Below, one piece after another: positions 44,915 to 58,000 of a DNA stretch of 64,000 bases. Where the stretch lies: assembly GCA_007449985.2 (NCBI GenBank), contig VIIQ02000235.1, positions 1-64,000 of the forward strand. Direction: 5' to 3'. Position 1 is the stretch's first letter. Each line of letters starts with the position of its first letter. The translations under genes were made by a program, and so were the position numbers. The notes beneath the pieces were generated by a model. That model was given only the letters and a program-made list of their open reading frames with translations. It was not told the DNA's origin and did not search any database. Source of the stretch: Desmodesmus armatus. Lineage: Eukaryota > Chlorophyta > Chlorophyceae > Sphaeropleales > Scenedesmaceae.

Positions 44915-46740
44915 TGTTCAAAGCAGGACTTGGTTGTGGCTGCCAACGCAGTCACGCATGGGCCATCCCTGGGAGAGGCTCTCCTTGACAAGTTGTCGGC
45001 GTCAATGTCAAATGCGTGTATGGGAAGTCGGTCACCGATGTATTGGCAATGGCTGAATTGTACCGTGGGTACACCAGCCTGGTGGCAGTGTATGTGGGGT
45101 GGAGGGCAGCGCATGTTGTTTTGCAAGGCAGTGCCGCCCTGTGTGAACTTCGGGTCGAATTGCCTCCCTGCAAGGCGTGACACAGCTGTGTCACGCGCTG
45201 CATGTACCAGATGCACTGCTGCATTTTTTGCATCCCGGATGCATGATGCACCTGCTGCTTGTGATGTGTCTTCAAGTCTTCAAGCTGGCAGCAAGAATGT
45301 GTTGTTATTGTGTTGTACTGTGTTGTTACTGTGTTGTCACTTGAAAGCACTGTTTGCAACAGTGTTGTATTCGACTTGCAAGCTCCGTTCTGGCACACTA
45401 CGCAAGAGGCATTGCTAACCTTTGCATGTGTACATTTACACCAAACTTGAAGGGCTCGCAAACAAGCCTGAGAGTGGCTTCTGCATGTTTGCTGCGAATC
45501 CATGTGCTAATGCAGGACATGTGAATGTCTTGAAGATCCTTTTTTAGAAAGGTTGCAAAAAGGCTAGCCAGATAAGTAGCTGCCAAGGTGATCTATGGCA
45601 GCACCTGGAGCTTCACAGGTGGAGAGCCTTGGATGGTACATCGCCTTGTGCCAGCAGCACCACTGGCTTAGTCAGCATCCAATGAGTCATGCAATTGTGA
45701 CAAGATGCAGCTCACACTTTAGCATAAAGTGCTGCTTGCTTGCTACAAGTACCCGCCATACACATATGCAACATGCAAAATCCCAGCGTCATGACACCGA
45801 TGCGCCGCAATACATGCACTAGCGTGTTGTATGACCAATATGATTTAATCAATTTGTTTGAAACAAAAGCACAACACCACGCAATACACAGACATGATGC
45901 AGTGAGGTAAGCATCAATACCACACAAAATGCATGCAGGGGTGAGAAAGGCTAAGGAGCCATTTGGCCATCTCGCCTTCTCGTCAGCACCGGCACCACTT
46001 GTTCGCAGCATGCCACTGCACACAGCCAGCGGGGCTGTGCACAGCAACACACCTCAAGCGTGTGCGCCTACATCTCTTGCCAGAGATGTGTGCTGTGGAG
46101 GCCGGGCCCTCCGCGTGTCCCCCGGTTATGCTCAACGTTCAACCTCCCCCCTGTCACTCAGACACACAACTCCACAACACCTCCACACCAAAATGAAAAC
46201 CCCTTCAGCCCCCGTCGCCCTCCGTGTTCAGCCCTGTGGCATGTATAAGCCACGAAATCACCTGCACTGCCGGGCTGTGCCATATGAGAGGCAGCAGTCC
46301 AAGCCTGCATTGCCCCTTTGGGTCTTTTTGGGCTGTGGAGGGACACCTTCTTCCATAAGGGTTGATCACCAGGGCCTTCTTGGGGTTAACCGCTAGGCGC
46401 ATGGCGGTTGAATTGTGTCGGTAATAGTGGGCGCCTGCTGTGAAAGGGCCCCTTTCAGCCGGGCTTGTGGGCTTTGGCCCAGTCTTGTGCACCCCTTGAC
46501 AACATGTCCTGCTGGCACAGGTCTTGTCACATGTCTGTGAAGAACAGCCTTGCCAGATCGCAGGTGATACTGGCGCCTGGTGGTACCAGCCTTGGCTGTG
46601 GCTTGCGCTCTGGTTATTGTTTCAAACAAACACAAACACAAACACAAAGTTTGTGGAAGGACCTGTAGCCACACAGCATGCAACACGTCAGTACATCCTC
46701 GTGCTGCCCGCCAGTGGTAGCAGGAAGTGCTGGTGTTATG
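44915..46740. other. Intergenic, no gene seen
   Basis: Several open stretches exist on both strands, but none has a recognisable domain or consistent splice partners. Short palindromes are present, such as GTGACACAGCTGTGTCAC near 45178. Confidence 0.45.
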
Positions 46741-47575
46741 CTAAAGCAGCCCCCGCCAATGGTAGCAGGAGCTGCTGCCAATGCTGTTTTGCTAAAGCAG
46801 TCCCCGCCGATGGCAGCAGGAACTGGTGCTGGTGTTGTTGTGCTAATGCAGTCCCCGCCAATGGTAGCAGGAACTGCTGCTGCTGCTGGTGTGCTAAAGC
46901 AGTCCCCGCCAACGGTAGCAGGAACTGCTGCTGCTGCTGGTGTGCTAAAGCAGTCCCCGCCAATGGTAGCAGGACTCCTGGCCGCCGCTGGTGTTGTTTC
47001 ACTGAAGCAGTCCCCGCCAATGGTAGCAGGAACTGCTGCTGGTGTTGTTTTGCTAAAGCAGTCCCCGCCGATGGTAGCAGGAACTGCTGCTGGTGTTGTT
47101 TTGCTAAAGCAGTCCCCGCCAATGGTAGCTGGAACTGCTGCTGCTTTTGTTGTGCTAAAGCAGTCCCCGCCAATGGTAGCAGGAACTGCTGCTGCTGGTG
47201 TTGTTGCTACAGCAGTCCCCGCCGATGGTAGCAGGAACTGCTGCTGCTGTGCTTAAGCAGTCCCCGCCAATGGTAGCAGGAACTGCTGCTGCTGGTGCTT
47301 ATGTTATTATGCAAAAGCAGTCCCCGCCGATGGTAGCAGGAACTGCTGCTGCTGTGCTAAAGCAGTCCCCGCCAATGGTAGCAGGAGCTGCTGCTTGTGT
47401 TGTTGTGCTGCAGCAGTCCCCGCCGATGGTAGCAGGAACTGCTGCTAATGCTGTTTGTGCTAAAGCAGTCCCCGCCGATGGTAGCAGGAACTGCTGTTGG
47501 TGTTGTTTTGCTAAAGCAGTCCCCGCCAATGGTAGCAGGAACTGCTGCTGGTGCTGTTGTGCTATCAACAAATTC
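46741..47575. repeat. Minisatellite of 16 units (about 45-60 bp)
   Basis: Each unit carries GCAGTCCCCGCCAATGGTAG or a close variant, followed by CAGGAACTGCTGCTG of variable length. Sixteen CCCCGCC cores are counted between about 46747 and 47520. Length changes are mostly in whole triplets, so long frames reading 'KQSPPMVAGTAA' stay open, but the frame breaks twice and no promoter, start or splice context is visible. It is treated as non-coding. Confidence 0.85.
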
Positions 47576-48125
47576 TGTGTCTGCACTCAGCACTGGCAGG
47601 GTGGCAGCCCTACCTGGAGTTCGGTAGAAGGTTGCCGCTGCTTGTCTACAGACACAGGTAGTGCCTGGTAGGGTGGCACTGGGTTGTTGGAGATGTCGTC
47701 CGCTTGTGCCTGCGGCAATTAAAACGGGCGGTGTATATAATGGTGTCTGAGGAAAGTGATTTTGTCGGGCGAGCTGCATTCGCACAACATTGCAGGTCCA
47801 GTTTTCATGGCAGGTTCTGCTGCTGTTGCTGGGCTCGGCCTAAGCTGCATGCGGCCCTGTGCGCAGCTCCAGCTGCATCAACACATACTTTACTTACCTG
47901 GTTATCGGTATCGTGCAGCTCCATGCCTAGTAGGTCACTTGAAGCTGGCTCCGGGCAGCAAACAACACTACGGGATCCTTGGTATCGGACTGTCCAACCC
48001 GGAAATATACTACTACTAGTGAAGGCATGAAGGCTGCGATGGGATGTAATGAAATGTTCTGAACACCCCAGCACATATGTAGTCGAGAAATGTTGGAAGG
48101 AAGCTGAAACCTAGGACGCGCGACG
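47576..48125. other. Intergenic, no gene seen
   Basis: Between the minisatellite and a weak plus-strand frame. No supported gene is present. Confidence 0.45.
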
Positions 48126-48760
48126 GTGTTATTGACCTTTGATGTCGTTGTGAGCACTCAGCAGTGCATTTCCAGTCATATGAATATATTTCTATGCATT
48201 TCCAACCCTATCTGCGCAATTCCTGCAGGCCTGCCTGCTGACTGTATTGCTGAGGCTGTACAGCCATACATATCTGCGGACCTGTGCTGTGCTTTGTGTG
48301 CTTGGTTCTGGAGGAAATGCACTGGAAGTGGAGAACCGAGCTCGGTCATCACATCCGGGACTCACTCTGAATGCATGGCGGCAGCACAATCAGCAGGCCA
48401 GCAACAGAACAGTGTGCTCGCACCACCAATAGCTGCGGCTGCATTTGGACCAACGGTAGGAGGCTGGGGAGCAGTGTCAGCTGCCACTCAACCTCAGCCA
48501 AGAAACAAGGCCTTGCTCCGCTGCAAGGACCTCATGTGCCTGTGGCTTGCTTGCCGGTGCCAAGGCTTGGACTCTACACACAACAGGAACTGCACTACAC
48601 TGCAAGTTTCTACAACTCTGTTGAAGTCTTGTACTGCACAGTCACAGCTCCTGATGGCCTATCTACCACAACTGACGCAGCGCCTGCTGCTCACCAGGCT
48701 ACTGCTCATAGCAGCAGCACAGGTAACACCTTCCTCCCCCATCTACATGTGCACCAATGA
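48126..48760 (+). CDS. Possible 3' part of a plus-strand gene (unrecognised)
   Basis: An acceptor-like CCTGCAG at about 48231 leads into GLPADCIAEAVQPYISADL and then AFGPTVGGWGAVSAATQP. After a frame change near 48520 it continues HVPVACLPVPRLGLYTQQEL and FYNSVEVLYCTVTAPDG, stopping at 48760. The amino-acid composition looks protein-like and unlike the shadows of neighbouring genes. It would converge on the solenoid gene, whose stop is 13 bases away. It could equally be a gene relic. Confidence 0.3.
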
Positions 48761-48772
48761 ACCCCCACGGGG

Positions 48773-51746
48773 TCAAGCCATGTGCTGCAACTGCAGTACA
48801 TCCTTCTGCCGCTCCAGCAGCAGCGCCTGCAGCACCTCAGCATCAGCAGCACTGCCACCCTTGGCCCCCACTGGCAACCGTGCAGCTGCCCTAGACCTCT
48901 TCACACCCAGCTGCACACCCCCACCACCAGCAGCAGCAGCAGCAGAAGTACCGCCGCCACCACCACCAACAGCAGCACCACCGGCAGCACTGCCACTTTG
49001 CACCTTTGCTGCTGCAGCATCTGCTGCCGCTGCGGCAGCTGCTGCAGCAGAAGGAGTGGCCAACCTTGCCTTGCCTCCTGCGATGTTTGATACTGCTGCT
49101 GCTGTGGCCCTGGTGTGTCGGCTGCTGCCTCCTGCTGCTGCTGCTGCCATGGGTGCACCATATGCTTTCCTGACAGCACCAGCCGCCATGATCCTGGCTG
49201 CATCTTCTGTATCAGCATCAGGATCTGCCTCAGGTACCTCTACTAAAGCAGGAAGTGGTGACGGCACAGCAGCTGCAGCTGCGGCACCCATCCCTGTCAA
49301 CAGCCGCAGCAGCTGCTGCTGCATGGATGCATGCTGTGCTGATGCAGCAGAGCCTTTGCTGCTGCCCTCCGCTGCACCTGCTGCTGCCTTTGACCCTGTC
49401 TGACCAGCCTTGCTGCTGCTGCTGCTGAAGTTGTGCCCAAATGTGATGAGGTGCGACACCGTCCTGCTGCTGCAATGCAGAGATATGCTGTGTTTGTGCG
49501 CCTGCGGCGGCAGCAGCACAGGCAGTGGAAGGCAACAAGGTGGTATTTTGTGTTACGTTGAGCGCAGCCAGCAGTCTGCTTGCAAGAAGGGGTCAGCAAC
49601 ATGTTGTAAGCTCTTTGTTCAAGGAGGCAGCTTGTGGGCGCAGCCAGCTGCCACACAAGCAATGAAAGTATTGAATAGACATAATCCACCACTCTCCACT
49701 TTGAGCGCGGACGCGCACAACAGACCTGATGCCATCCGGAAATCCTACCAAACTTGGCAGTCGACTTAGGATCAATGACCATCGACATAATGCTGACAAC
49801 TTCCGCACCTGACATGTCCGCAGCAGGACCTCCAAGCACCTCCCGGTTGGACTGCACGCCGCCAGCAGTGCTGCAGCTGCTGCTGCTGAAGCCTGACCAT
49901 CACCATCACCACCACCAGCATAACCACCCCTGCTGCTGCCGCTACTGCCCCAACCGCTGCCAGCCGCCAATGTGACGGCTTGCAGGAGCGGCAGCATGAG
50001 GCTCTCAGAGGCCAGCTCCTTGATTGTGAGCACGTGGGACAGCAGCTGCTGCACGAGTGCATCTGACCCTGACCCCCTCACTACCTGCTGCTGCTGCGGT
50101 GAGCTGCTGCTGGCAGCTGCTGCTGCTGATGATGTTGGTGCAGTGATGCGTGCATGGTGGTGTTGCTGGGGGTTGTGGTTCAACAGTAGGTCCAGGGCTA
50201 CTTGGCAGCGGGGCATGCGCTGCTGGTTGATGAGGGACCCCACCAGCTGTTGCATGATGCTCGCAACGGCCTGCACACAGCAAAGCACACAATACGGACA
50301 GGAGGGGATGTCAGCGATAGCCTACACACAGCAAAGGACACGGTGACAAACATTTGAGGGAAGGCTGCTCGCAGAGAAAATCTGTGAGCTCAGCGCATTG
50401 AGTGTAGAGGCAGAGTGAATGTGACTGAACAGCCCAGACATCACTCCCCTGATCATTAGTCAAACAATCAAGCAAACGTCCGGGCCTTCATGGCCATGCC
50501 TTGCCGTGTAAGGGGTGCGCAGCTGGGTACGCACACGTGGAGGTAGCTGGGTGGGTGTGCATGAACGCCACTGTAAGAGCCTTACCTGCATTGGCCCCTC
50601 AGCCAGCAACCCTGCCGCCGCCAGGCTCCAGCTGCGCCCCGTCAACAGCAGCTTCTCACTCAGCAGCAGTTGGCAGTACCACCTGGCAGCCGCCACTGCT
50701 GCCGCCATTGCTGCCGCAGCTGCTGCCGGCACCTCTGGCCCCTCACTCCAACCCTCTGCCAATGCACACAGCATCAATTGCTCAAGGTGTTGCACTAACA
50801 CGGAGCTCTCAGCAGGGCGTGCAGTGATCAGGCGGCCGGATGTGCCGACTGCTGCCAACAGCAGTGCAGCAGGCGGCGGCTGCAGGCCTGTGGTGTGTGG
50901 CAGCAGCAATGCTGCAAGGGAGCTGCTGTGGCGCTTGGAGAGGTCTGCTGACACCAGCAGCAGGGGTTCCACGGCTTGCAGAGCTAGCACCTGCAGCATC
51001 AAAGCAGTGACCAATACGGGAAATGGCTCAGCAAAAAGCTGAGCAACCCACAAGGGAGCCAGAGGCCTGAGGTGGAAGTATACAATCACATTGTACACGA
51101 CGTCCCCCAGAAACCCACCAAGAAGGTGCTGCGGCAATGCAACAGAAGATCGGTCACTGGCTGTGAGGCACACAGTAAGAGAGGCAAGTGCATGTGCAAT
51201 GTGCTTTATGAGGTACGAGTGCACAAACCAGGCTGTTGAACTGCACGCCCTGCACACACATAATCTCCTGCTGGAAGTCCACAGCCACAGGGCACATAGA
51301 CCGCCAGCAGTTGGCTGGCACAATATGGCCCCTGCCTTCGCAAGCGCTGGTAGCAAACCTACTTTCTGTGACATCTGCATTGGTGCAACCCCAAGACTTT
51401 CCGAGACATAATGAAATGGTCTGGAGACAGCATCTTCAAGCTTGCAGCAGCTGATAAGGCTGGCACAAGGATACCACCTTACGCTTTGCTTTCATTGATG
51501 TCAGCTGATGTCAGCTGATGGGGGCTGATGTTCAAAGTGCATGTGTGAGCAGGTAGTTGCTGGAGCACCCCATCCCCATGTCCCAGGCTCACCCTGACAT
51601 GTGCTGGGGCTGCCTCTGTCCCCACCAGCTGCAGCAGCAGGGGCAGGTAGCAGGCCGGTGCAGTCTCCGCCAACAGGTCTGCTGTGAATTGTGCAGCAGA
51701 GGCCTCCACACACGCAGCCTCTTCCTCGTCCAACATATAGTCAAAC

Positions 51747-51788
<42 letters not shown>

Positions 51789-53066
51789 GGATTTACAGCT
51801 GAGTGTTGCTGCGAAACGTCCCCACCCACACCTGCTGCAGGTGCTGCTGCTGCTGCGTTGCTTGCCGCCTTCATGGCGTGTGCCACCCGCTGCCTGAATC
51901 GCTCCTGTTCTGGTGCATACAGCCCTGACAGATGCTTCACCAACAGCAGGAAAGCGATCAGCCTGGCATTGGTGGCACTGGGTGCTGCTGCTGCTGCTGC
52001 TGCCTGCACCTCCTGCTCTGCTGCGGCTCCCGCTGTTGACTTTGCTGCTGCTGAGTCTGCCGCTGCCGCTCCCGTAGTATCTGCCGTTAGGATAGAGCAT
52101 TGCTGCTCCAGTTGAAAAGTGGTATCAGCAGCAGCAGCAGCAGCAGCGGCGGCGGCGGCGGCACCGACAACAGCCGCTGCCGCTGGTGGGGCAGCAGGTG
52201 GGTGCTGCTGTGCTGCGAGTTGCTTGTGCCAGGTGCAGAGCAGGTCATGCAGTAGCAGCTGATGGTGGTGGCTGGAAGCACACAACACCTGCAAAAATGG
52301 GGCAGCAATAGCAGGAGTGGAGTCAATGTAAGAGCAGTGACTACTGCGGTACGGTACAGTACAGTACAGCACCATACTGGTACCAATGCATATTCTGCTG
52401 CACAAGGCAACACACAGTGAAGGCTTGTTGCCTGCGTTGGGCTGCGCTGTGTCGTGCTGTGCTGCAGCTGCTGTGTTCGCACCCCTGCCCTTGCTTACCT
52501 TGAGGTATAAGTCCAAGGTAGATACGGGAAGCTGCACTGCTGCTGCTGCTGCTGCTGCTGTTGCTGCTGCCGCTGCTGTGCTACTGCTGTCAGGCACCAC
52601 GAGACTCAGGTGGTGCATGAGGCATGCCCCTACCTCACCCCACATCCACTGACCACACCACACACTGCTACCACTACCACCACCTGCTGCTGCTGCTGCT
52701 GCTGCTGAGGGTCTGCTGCTGTGCTGAGCTGGTTTTTAGCTTCTCCGGCAGCAGCAGCAGCAGTATGTGCAGTGTCCATGATGCACAGTATTGACCACAT
52801 TAGCTCACAGCATATTGCTACAGCGGGTGTGCCACTGCTGCTCCTGTGAGCTGTGTCACTGCCTTGCACACCCACTGGTGCTGGTGCTGCTGAAGGGTCT
52901 GCAGCAGCAGTCTCCTGCTGTGCTGCCGCCGCTGCTGCTGCTGCTGCTGCTGAGCTTTGCTGCAGCCACATGCAGCACAAGTCCAAGGCATCTGTCAGGA
53001 TCGCCAGCTCAGCACGCAGGTCATACGCACTACTGCTCTGACAGCCACCACACACCTGCAGTGACG

Positions 53067-53106
<40 letters not shown>

Positions 53107-54508
53107 CAGCAGGGGAAAAGGTGCACAATTCACAGCTGAACAAAACTGCCACGCGGAGGGGTGGTGCATAGGGGGTGTGCTGACGCTATCACTAGGCAAG
53201 TCACCAAAGCTCAACAGGGGCCATGGCACACTCCAGATCAAATTCTGTCACAATGCCTTGCCTTCTGCCAACAAACATGATCACAGTAAAGCCAGGGCCT
53301 ACCTGCAGAAGCTGCATAGCTTCAAGCAAAGCCTCCTGCTGCTGCTGCAGGCTGCATTCACTGCCTGTTCCTGCTGCTCCTGCTGCTGCTGACAAGCCAT
53401 CCACACCACCCTCTGCTGCCGCCCCTGCTGCCGCTGCAGTTGGATTGTCACCAGTACTACCACCATCGCCAGCAGTGGCAGCAGCGGCAGCAGCACAAGA
53501 GAGTGCTTGGCATGCCTGCATGAATGCATGGCGCCTGACAGCCTCCACCCCCGGTATCCCACCCACCAGCCGACGCAGCTGCAACAGCAGCGACCGCACC
53601 GCACCCACAAGCACAGGCGGTGCGTTGCTGCCCCCACCGGTGCTGCTGCTGCTGATGTCGCCTTGTCCCGCTGCAGCTGCTGTCACACCATGAGAAACAC
53701 TAGGTGAGTGAAACTCAGCAAGGGCTGCAGCAGGCGCCTGCTGGACTTGCTGCTGCAAGAGCTTGTATAGCTGTACTGCACTGCACTTGGCCAGGGATGC
53801 TAGCAGGAGTGCTTCAGGACGCTGGCTGCTGTCCACCTGCTGCTGCTGCTGCTGCTGCTGCTGCAAAGCAGTACCACTGCTGCTGCTGCTGTAAGTGCGG
53901 CTGTGGTACAGGGCTAGCTGTAGTGCCTGTTGGGGTTGCAGTACAGCTGCCACTGCTGGCAGCAGCTCCTCTGCTGCTGCCTTACAGCTTTGGCAGTACA
54001 GTGCTGAGTACTGCCCTGCTGCAAGTATACTACAAATGGAGGGAAAAGTGATACACACGAGCTGCTGCTGCAGCTGCAACACACTGGCTGTACCTGCTGC
54101 TGCTGCTGGTGAGGTCCTGCGGGTGGCGGCAGGGATGGGCTGCACCAGTTGCAGCAGCAGCTGCAGTGCTTTGAGTCTGCTTGCCTTGCTGCTGCCCAGT
54201 AGCTGGCTGATCACGGCTGCTGTCACAGCTGCTGCTGCACTGCGCAAGCCAGCAACGGACTCTGCAGCAAACCCTTCTGCTGCTGCTGTTGGTGCTGCTG
54301 TTGGTGCTGCTGCTGTTGGCGCTGCTGCTGCTGCTGCTGGCGTGCCAGCTTCAGCAGCAGCAGCAAGGGTGGTTGACGGCTGTGCTTGTGGCGCTGTCGG
54401 GCTAGAGGCAGCATGGCAGCCGTCCAGGCTGTCAGCTAGGTGCCCTGCACATCCAGCGGACCCATCGTTCCGCTGCTGCTGCTGCTGCTGACTACAATTG
54501 CCTGCCTC

Positions 54509-54551
<43 letters not shown>

Positions 54552-55075
54552 AGCAGCACAGACAGCTGGTTCCACCCCTGCCATGCCTGCAGGAGGCTGG
54601 GCACTGCCTGCTGCAGCAGCCCCAGTGCCTTACTGCGTACTGTAGCATCCCTATCAGACTGTGCTGCTGCTGACAGTACCAGCAGGCCAGCAACTTGGCC
54701 CTGGCAAGCTGCTGCTGCTGCCACTCCTGCTGCCACCGCTGCTGCTGCTGCTGAAGCTGTGTTTGCCCTACTGCTGCTGCTGCACTGCTGCCGGACCGCA
54801 GCCATTTGGGGTGGTACTGCTGCCACTGCTGCTATGCTGAGGAAGAGTTTGCGTGCTGCAGCGTTTGTGGCGCAGGTTGCAACAGGTGACAGGGTTGGCA
54901 GCAGGGATGTGGCCAGCAGTTGCCCCACTGCATCTGGCTGCATGTATGCCACAGCTGCTGCTGCTGCCGTTGGAGGAGCCGCAGCAGCGTCATCTGTGCG
55001 CGGCTGCTGCTGCGGTTGCTGCTGGTGGGGTTGGGATTGTTTGCCTGCTGACGCATCAAGCTCAGCAGCAGCAGC

Positions 55076-55107
<32 letters not shown>

Positions 55108-57429
55108 CAGATGCTGTCGGTGCTGCTGCTGCCTGGACGGCCTCCCAAGCACAGCCCTGCCACTCATGTGGCCAATGAGCCACCAGCACATCTGACAGCA
55201 GCTGCAACAGCAGGCCGCTGCTTTGGCTGTTGACAACTGCTGCTGCTGCTGCTGCTGCTGCACCAGCTTGCTGCTGCCTGCCGGCCTTACCGGCTGCTGT
55301 TGCTGCATCAGCAGCAGCACCCCCAGGCATGCAGATGGCTTCTGCTGCCGCACACAGCATGTTGCATGCTGCTGCTCGAGAGGCGGGCCTCTGCAGGAGA
55401 GATGCCAATGCTTGCGGCAGCAGCAGCTGGAGTTGACCCTGCTGGGGATCTGCCAGTATCCTTGCAGCTTCCTCACACCAGTACCAGCTGTTGCTGCTGC
55501 TGCTGCTGGCAGGTGGTTTGCTGTGTTGCTTGGTCAGCTGCTGCAGCTGCTGCTGGTGCCGGAAGAGCAGGTGGCAGCCCAGAAGGCTGGCCAAAAGATC
55601 CAGGCAGTGTGGAGTGATGCCGCTGCTGCTGTTGCTGCTGTTGCTGTTGCTGTTGGGGGCTTTGCGGGCCAGCTTGGCTGGCGGTTTGCCTCCCTTCCTT
55701 GCTGGGTGTTTGGCGCTGCTGCTGCTGCTGCTGCTGCTGCCGTCAGCGGCTAGGATGGTGAGACAGGTGCCGTACAACAGCTGCAGCAGTGCATGGAGGG
55801 TGCAGGGAGGAGTGTGTGTGTGAGTATATTGGCCAATCAACCTCCAGCCCGCTCCCAGGGATCCACACCACATTACTCCCAGTCACAAGACAACGGCACC
55901 TCCTAGCTGCAGCTGCCGCTTGACAAAACATGGAAGTGCACGTGGTCAACAAACAAGCTTGTCCCATAGCCTAGAGAAAGCACTGCTCCGTTTGCCTCCT
56001 ACCCCATCTGCTGCGACCCTACCCATATCAGCTAGTCAGCCAGCCAGTCAGCCAGCCAGCCAGCAGACACAGCCCACAGCACACCCAGCCCCTCCCAACG
56101 AAGTTCACCGCCATGACATGAACGCCAACACCCCATACATGATCAACACGGCCAAGAGGGACCATCCTCACCTGGTCCGCCGCATTCTGCTGCTTGGGGC
56201 TGGGCAGTAGCATGAAGCTGCTGCTGCCCGCAAAGCCAGCCGCCTTCCAGCCTCTGCTCTCACTGCCGGCCACACTAGCATGGCTTGGGCCGCTGCTGCT
56301 GTGCTCTATGATGCCGCCACCGCTGCTGTCACCCGCTGATTGGTCACTGCTGCTGTCAGTGCTGCCAGTCAGGTGGCAGTAGCAGGCCAGGATGTGCTGC
56401 AATGCCAGTGGTAGGGTTTTGTGCACCCAGTGCTGCTGCTGTTGTGCTGGCAGGGTATAAGCTGTGTGGTGTGACCCCCCAGCAGCAGCAGCAGCTGCTG
56501 CTGGTTTGGTGCGCCTGCTTGTAGCGGGAGCTGTGGTCGTGAGGTGTGCATGGCAGGTGAACTGCAGGACAGACGGGGCCAGCACATGGTGATGTCAGCA
56601 CAACCTCCAGTTTCCTTGCAGCAGGACTTTGCATGCAAACAACACGACAGAGTATGTGCACAGCAAGCTGGTCACAAGGACAGCAAGGAAGAACATTTCA
56701 TTCCATGTGTTTTTGCTTACATAAGGCACAGCGGCAGTGTGTTGAGGTGACTGATTGGCACATGGCAGGGCAGCTGCTGTACACGATTGGTCATGCCATT
56801 GGTACTGGTGTGTTGTTCAAGGAGAGTGATGCAACCGGCAGGGTTTAGCAGCAGGCTCATACCTTATGCAGTGCTGCTGTCAGGTGGCATGACCACAGCA
56901 GCAGGGTGCTGAAATGCTGTCGGGCCTCTGCAAGGGCTGCTGCTGCATGCTGCTGGTGCTGGCCGTGCTGTGTGGAACTGGGTAGCTGTCCTGCAGCATG
57001 CAGCATGCCAGCTACTGCAGCAGCACATGCCTCTGCTGTGCTGCACAGCTGCAAGGCTGCCTGTGTGAGAGGCTTGAAGCTGCCAGAGAGTGCTGCTGCT
57101 GTGTCGCAGTGGCTGCTGCTGTCTGCAAGCTGCGAGACCTCTGGAGGTGTTGCCAGGGCTGTAACAAGCAGCAAGAGGTGCTGATGCGGCACTGGAGGGA
57201 TGTTGCTGGTGGTGTTTTGTTGAATTTTGGATGCCCAGGACGTGACAGTGGTGATGGCACAGGTGATGCCTGGGCATGGTGTTGCTTCCTGAAGGGGCTC
57301 AGCAGATGTTTCGCCAGCGCACTCTGCTATGTGTGAGGAGTCTCTGAGGTTGATGAGAGGCGCTTTGGCTGTTATTAGGTCGCTAAGGATCGCCAAGCCC
57401 GACGTATGCAGGTGTGGTGGGGTGACCAT
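48773..57429 (-). CDS. Very large Ala/Gln-rich alpha-solenoid (HEAT/ARM-like) protein, unrecognised
   Basis: Nine exons: 57429-56863, 56561-56172, 55780-53303, 53055-52684, 52648-52499, 52288-51593, 50990-50586, 50270-49809 and 49501-48773. All eight introns are phase 0 with GT-AG ends, giving about 2,080 residues. The sequence is a series of amphipathic helices (GLAILSDLITAKAPLINL, LLQLLSDVLVAHWPHEW, RSKALGLLQQAVPSLLQAW, SIMQQLVGSLINQQRMP) separated by poly-Ala, poly-Gln and poly-Ser loops. This is what a degenerate HEAT/ARM repeat protein looks like. The C-terminal exon has a basic patch (GVKRSRAAARLP) that may be an NLS. Candidate families of this size include THADA-like and condensin-type proteins, but no diagnostic motif was found, so no function is assigned. 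Confidence 0.72.
51026..51070. repeat. Dispersed repeat, copy 2 (see 225-270)
   Basis: GGCTCAGCAAAAAGCTGAGC followed by a stretch ending GGGAGCCAGAGG, within the intron between the sixth and seventh exons of the solenoid gene. It differs from copy 1 by about two bases. Confidence 0.5.
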
Positions 57430-58000
57430 GGGTGATCAATTGCTGTCTTGTTCGCTGTGCATCTTCCACGGGCGCGTTGCCACAACCTGAAAATTATCCA
57501 ATTTCTGGTTGAGTCAGCCAAGTATCCGACCAGCAACATTTCAAACGCTATGCCCTCGTGGCGAAACCTACGAACGCAATGCTGCTCAGTCAGGCATCCA
57601 TCGGTGGTCGCATCATTCCAGCAGCATTGTCAGCAGCACATCACGCTGCTTTGGACTGTGCGGTCGGTCTGGTTTCTGCGTTTCGTTGTCTTTGCCCAAC
57701 AGTGAATAACGCACAGGTTCTTGCCAACAAACCATTCTTCATTGCCAGGAGGGACTTCCAGCCTGCTGTAGTTTGACACTCGCGACCGCGACCAAAGGTG
57801 TGTGTTGCAGCGAACACTGGACACTGAACACGGCTGTTTTGCGTACATGGATCCCCTGCTGATGATCAGCAAGCAATGCGGGAAGTCTGGTTCGGTTGTC
57901 GCTGTCTTGCGTGAAACGAACAATCATCTGCTTTCTGCCTGGGTCCACTGCACAGGACTCACTCCATCAGCCAGCGCGTTAGCAGCTTCAGATAATCAGG
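57430..58000. promoter_or_regulatory. Divergent promoter region, solenoid gene / bZIP gene
   Basis: These 571 bases separate two opposed ATGs. The region is less GC-rich than the flanking exons and carries no CAG runs. No specific element could be identified. Confidence 0.5.

Noticed and set aside
46741..47575. CRISPR-like array
   Set aside because: There are no unique spacers; the units are contiguous, variable-length minisatellite repeats in a eukaryotic setting.
53201..55880. Plus-strand frames antisense to the solenoid exons
   Set aside because: They are complements of CAG-rich exons, reading poly-Leu, poly-Ala and poly-Cys, and have no independent support.
48773..57429. Naming the solenoid gene as condensin II G2 or THADA
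   Set aside because: Only size and helical style agree; no diagnostic motif was found.
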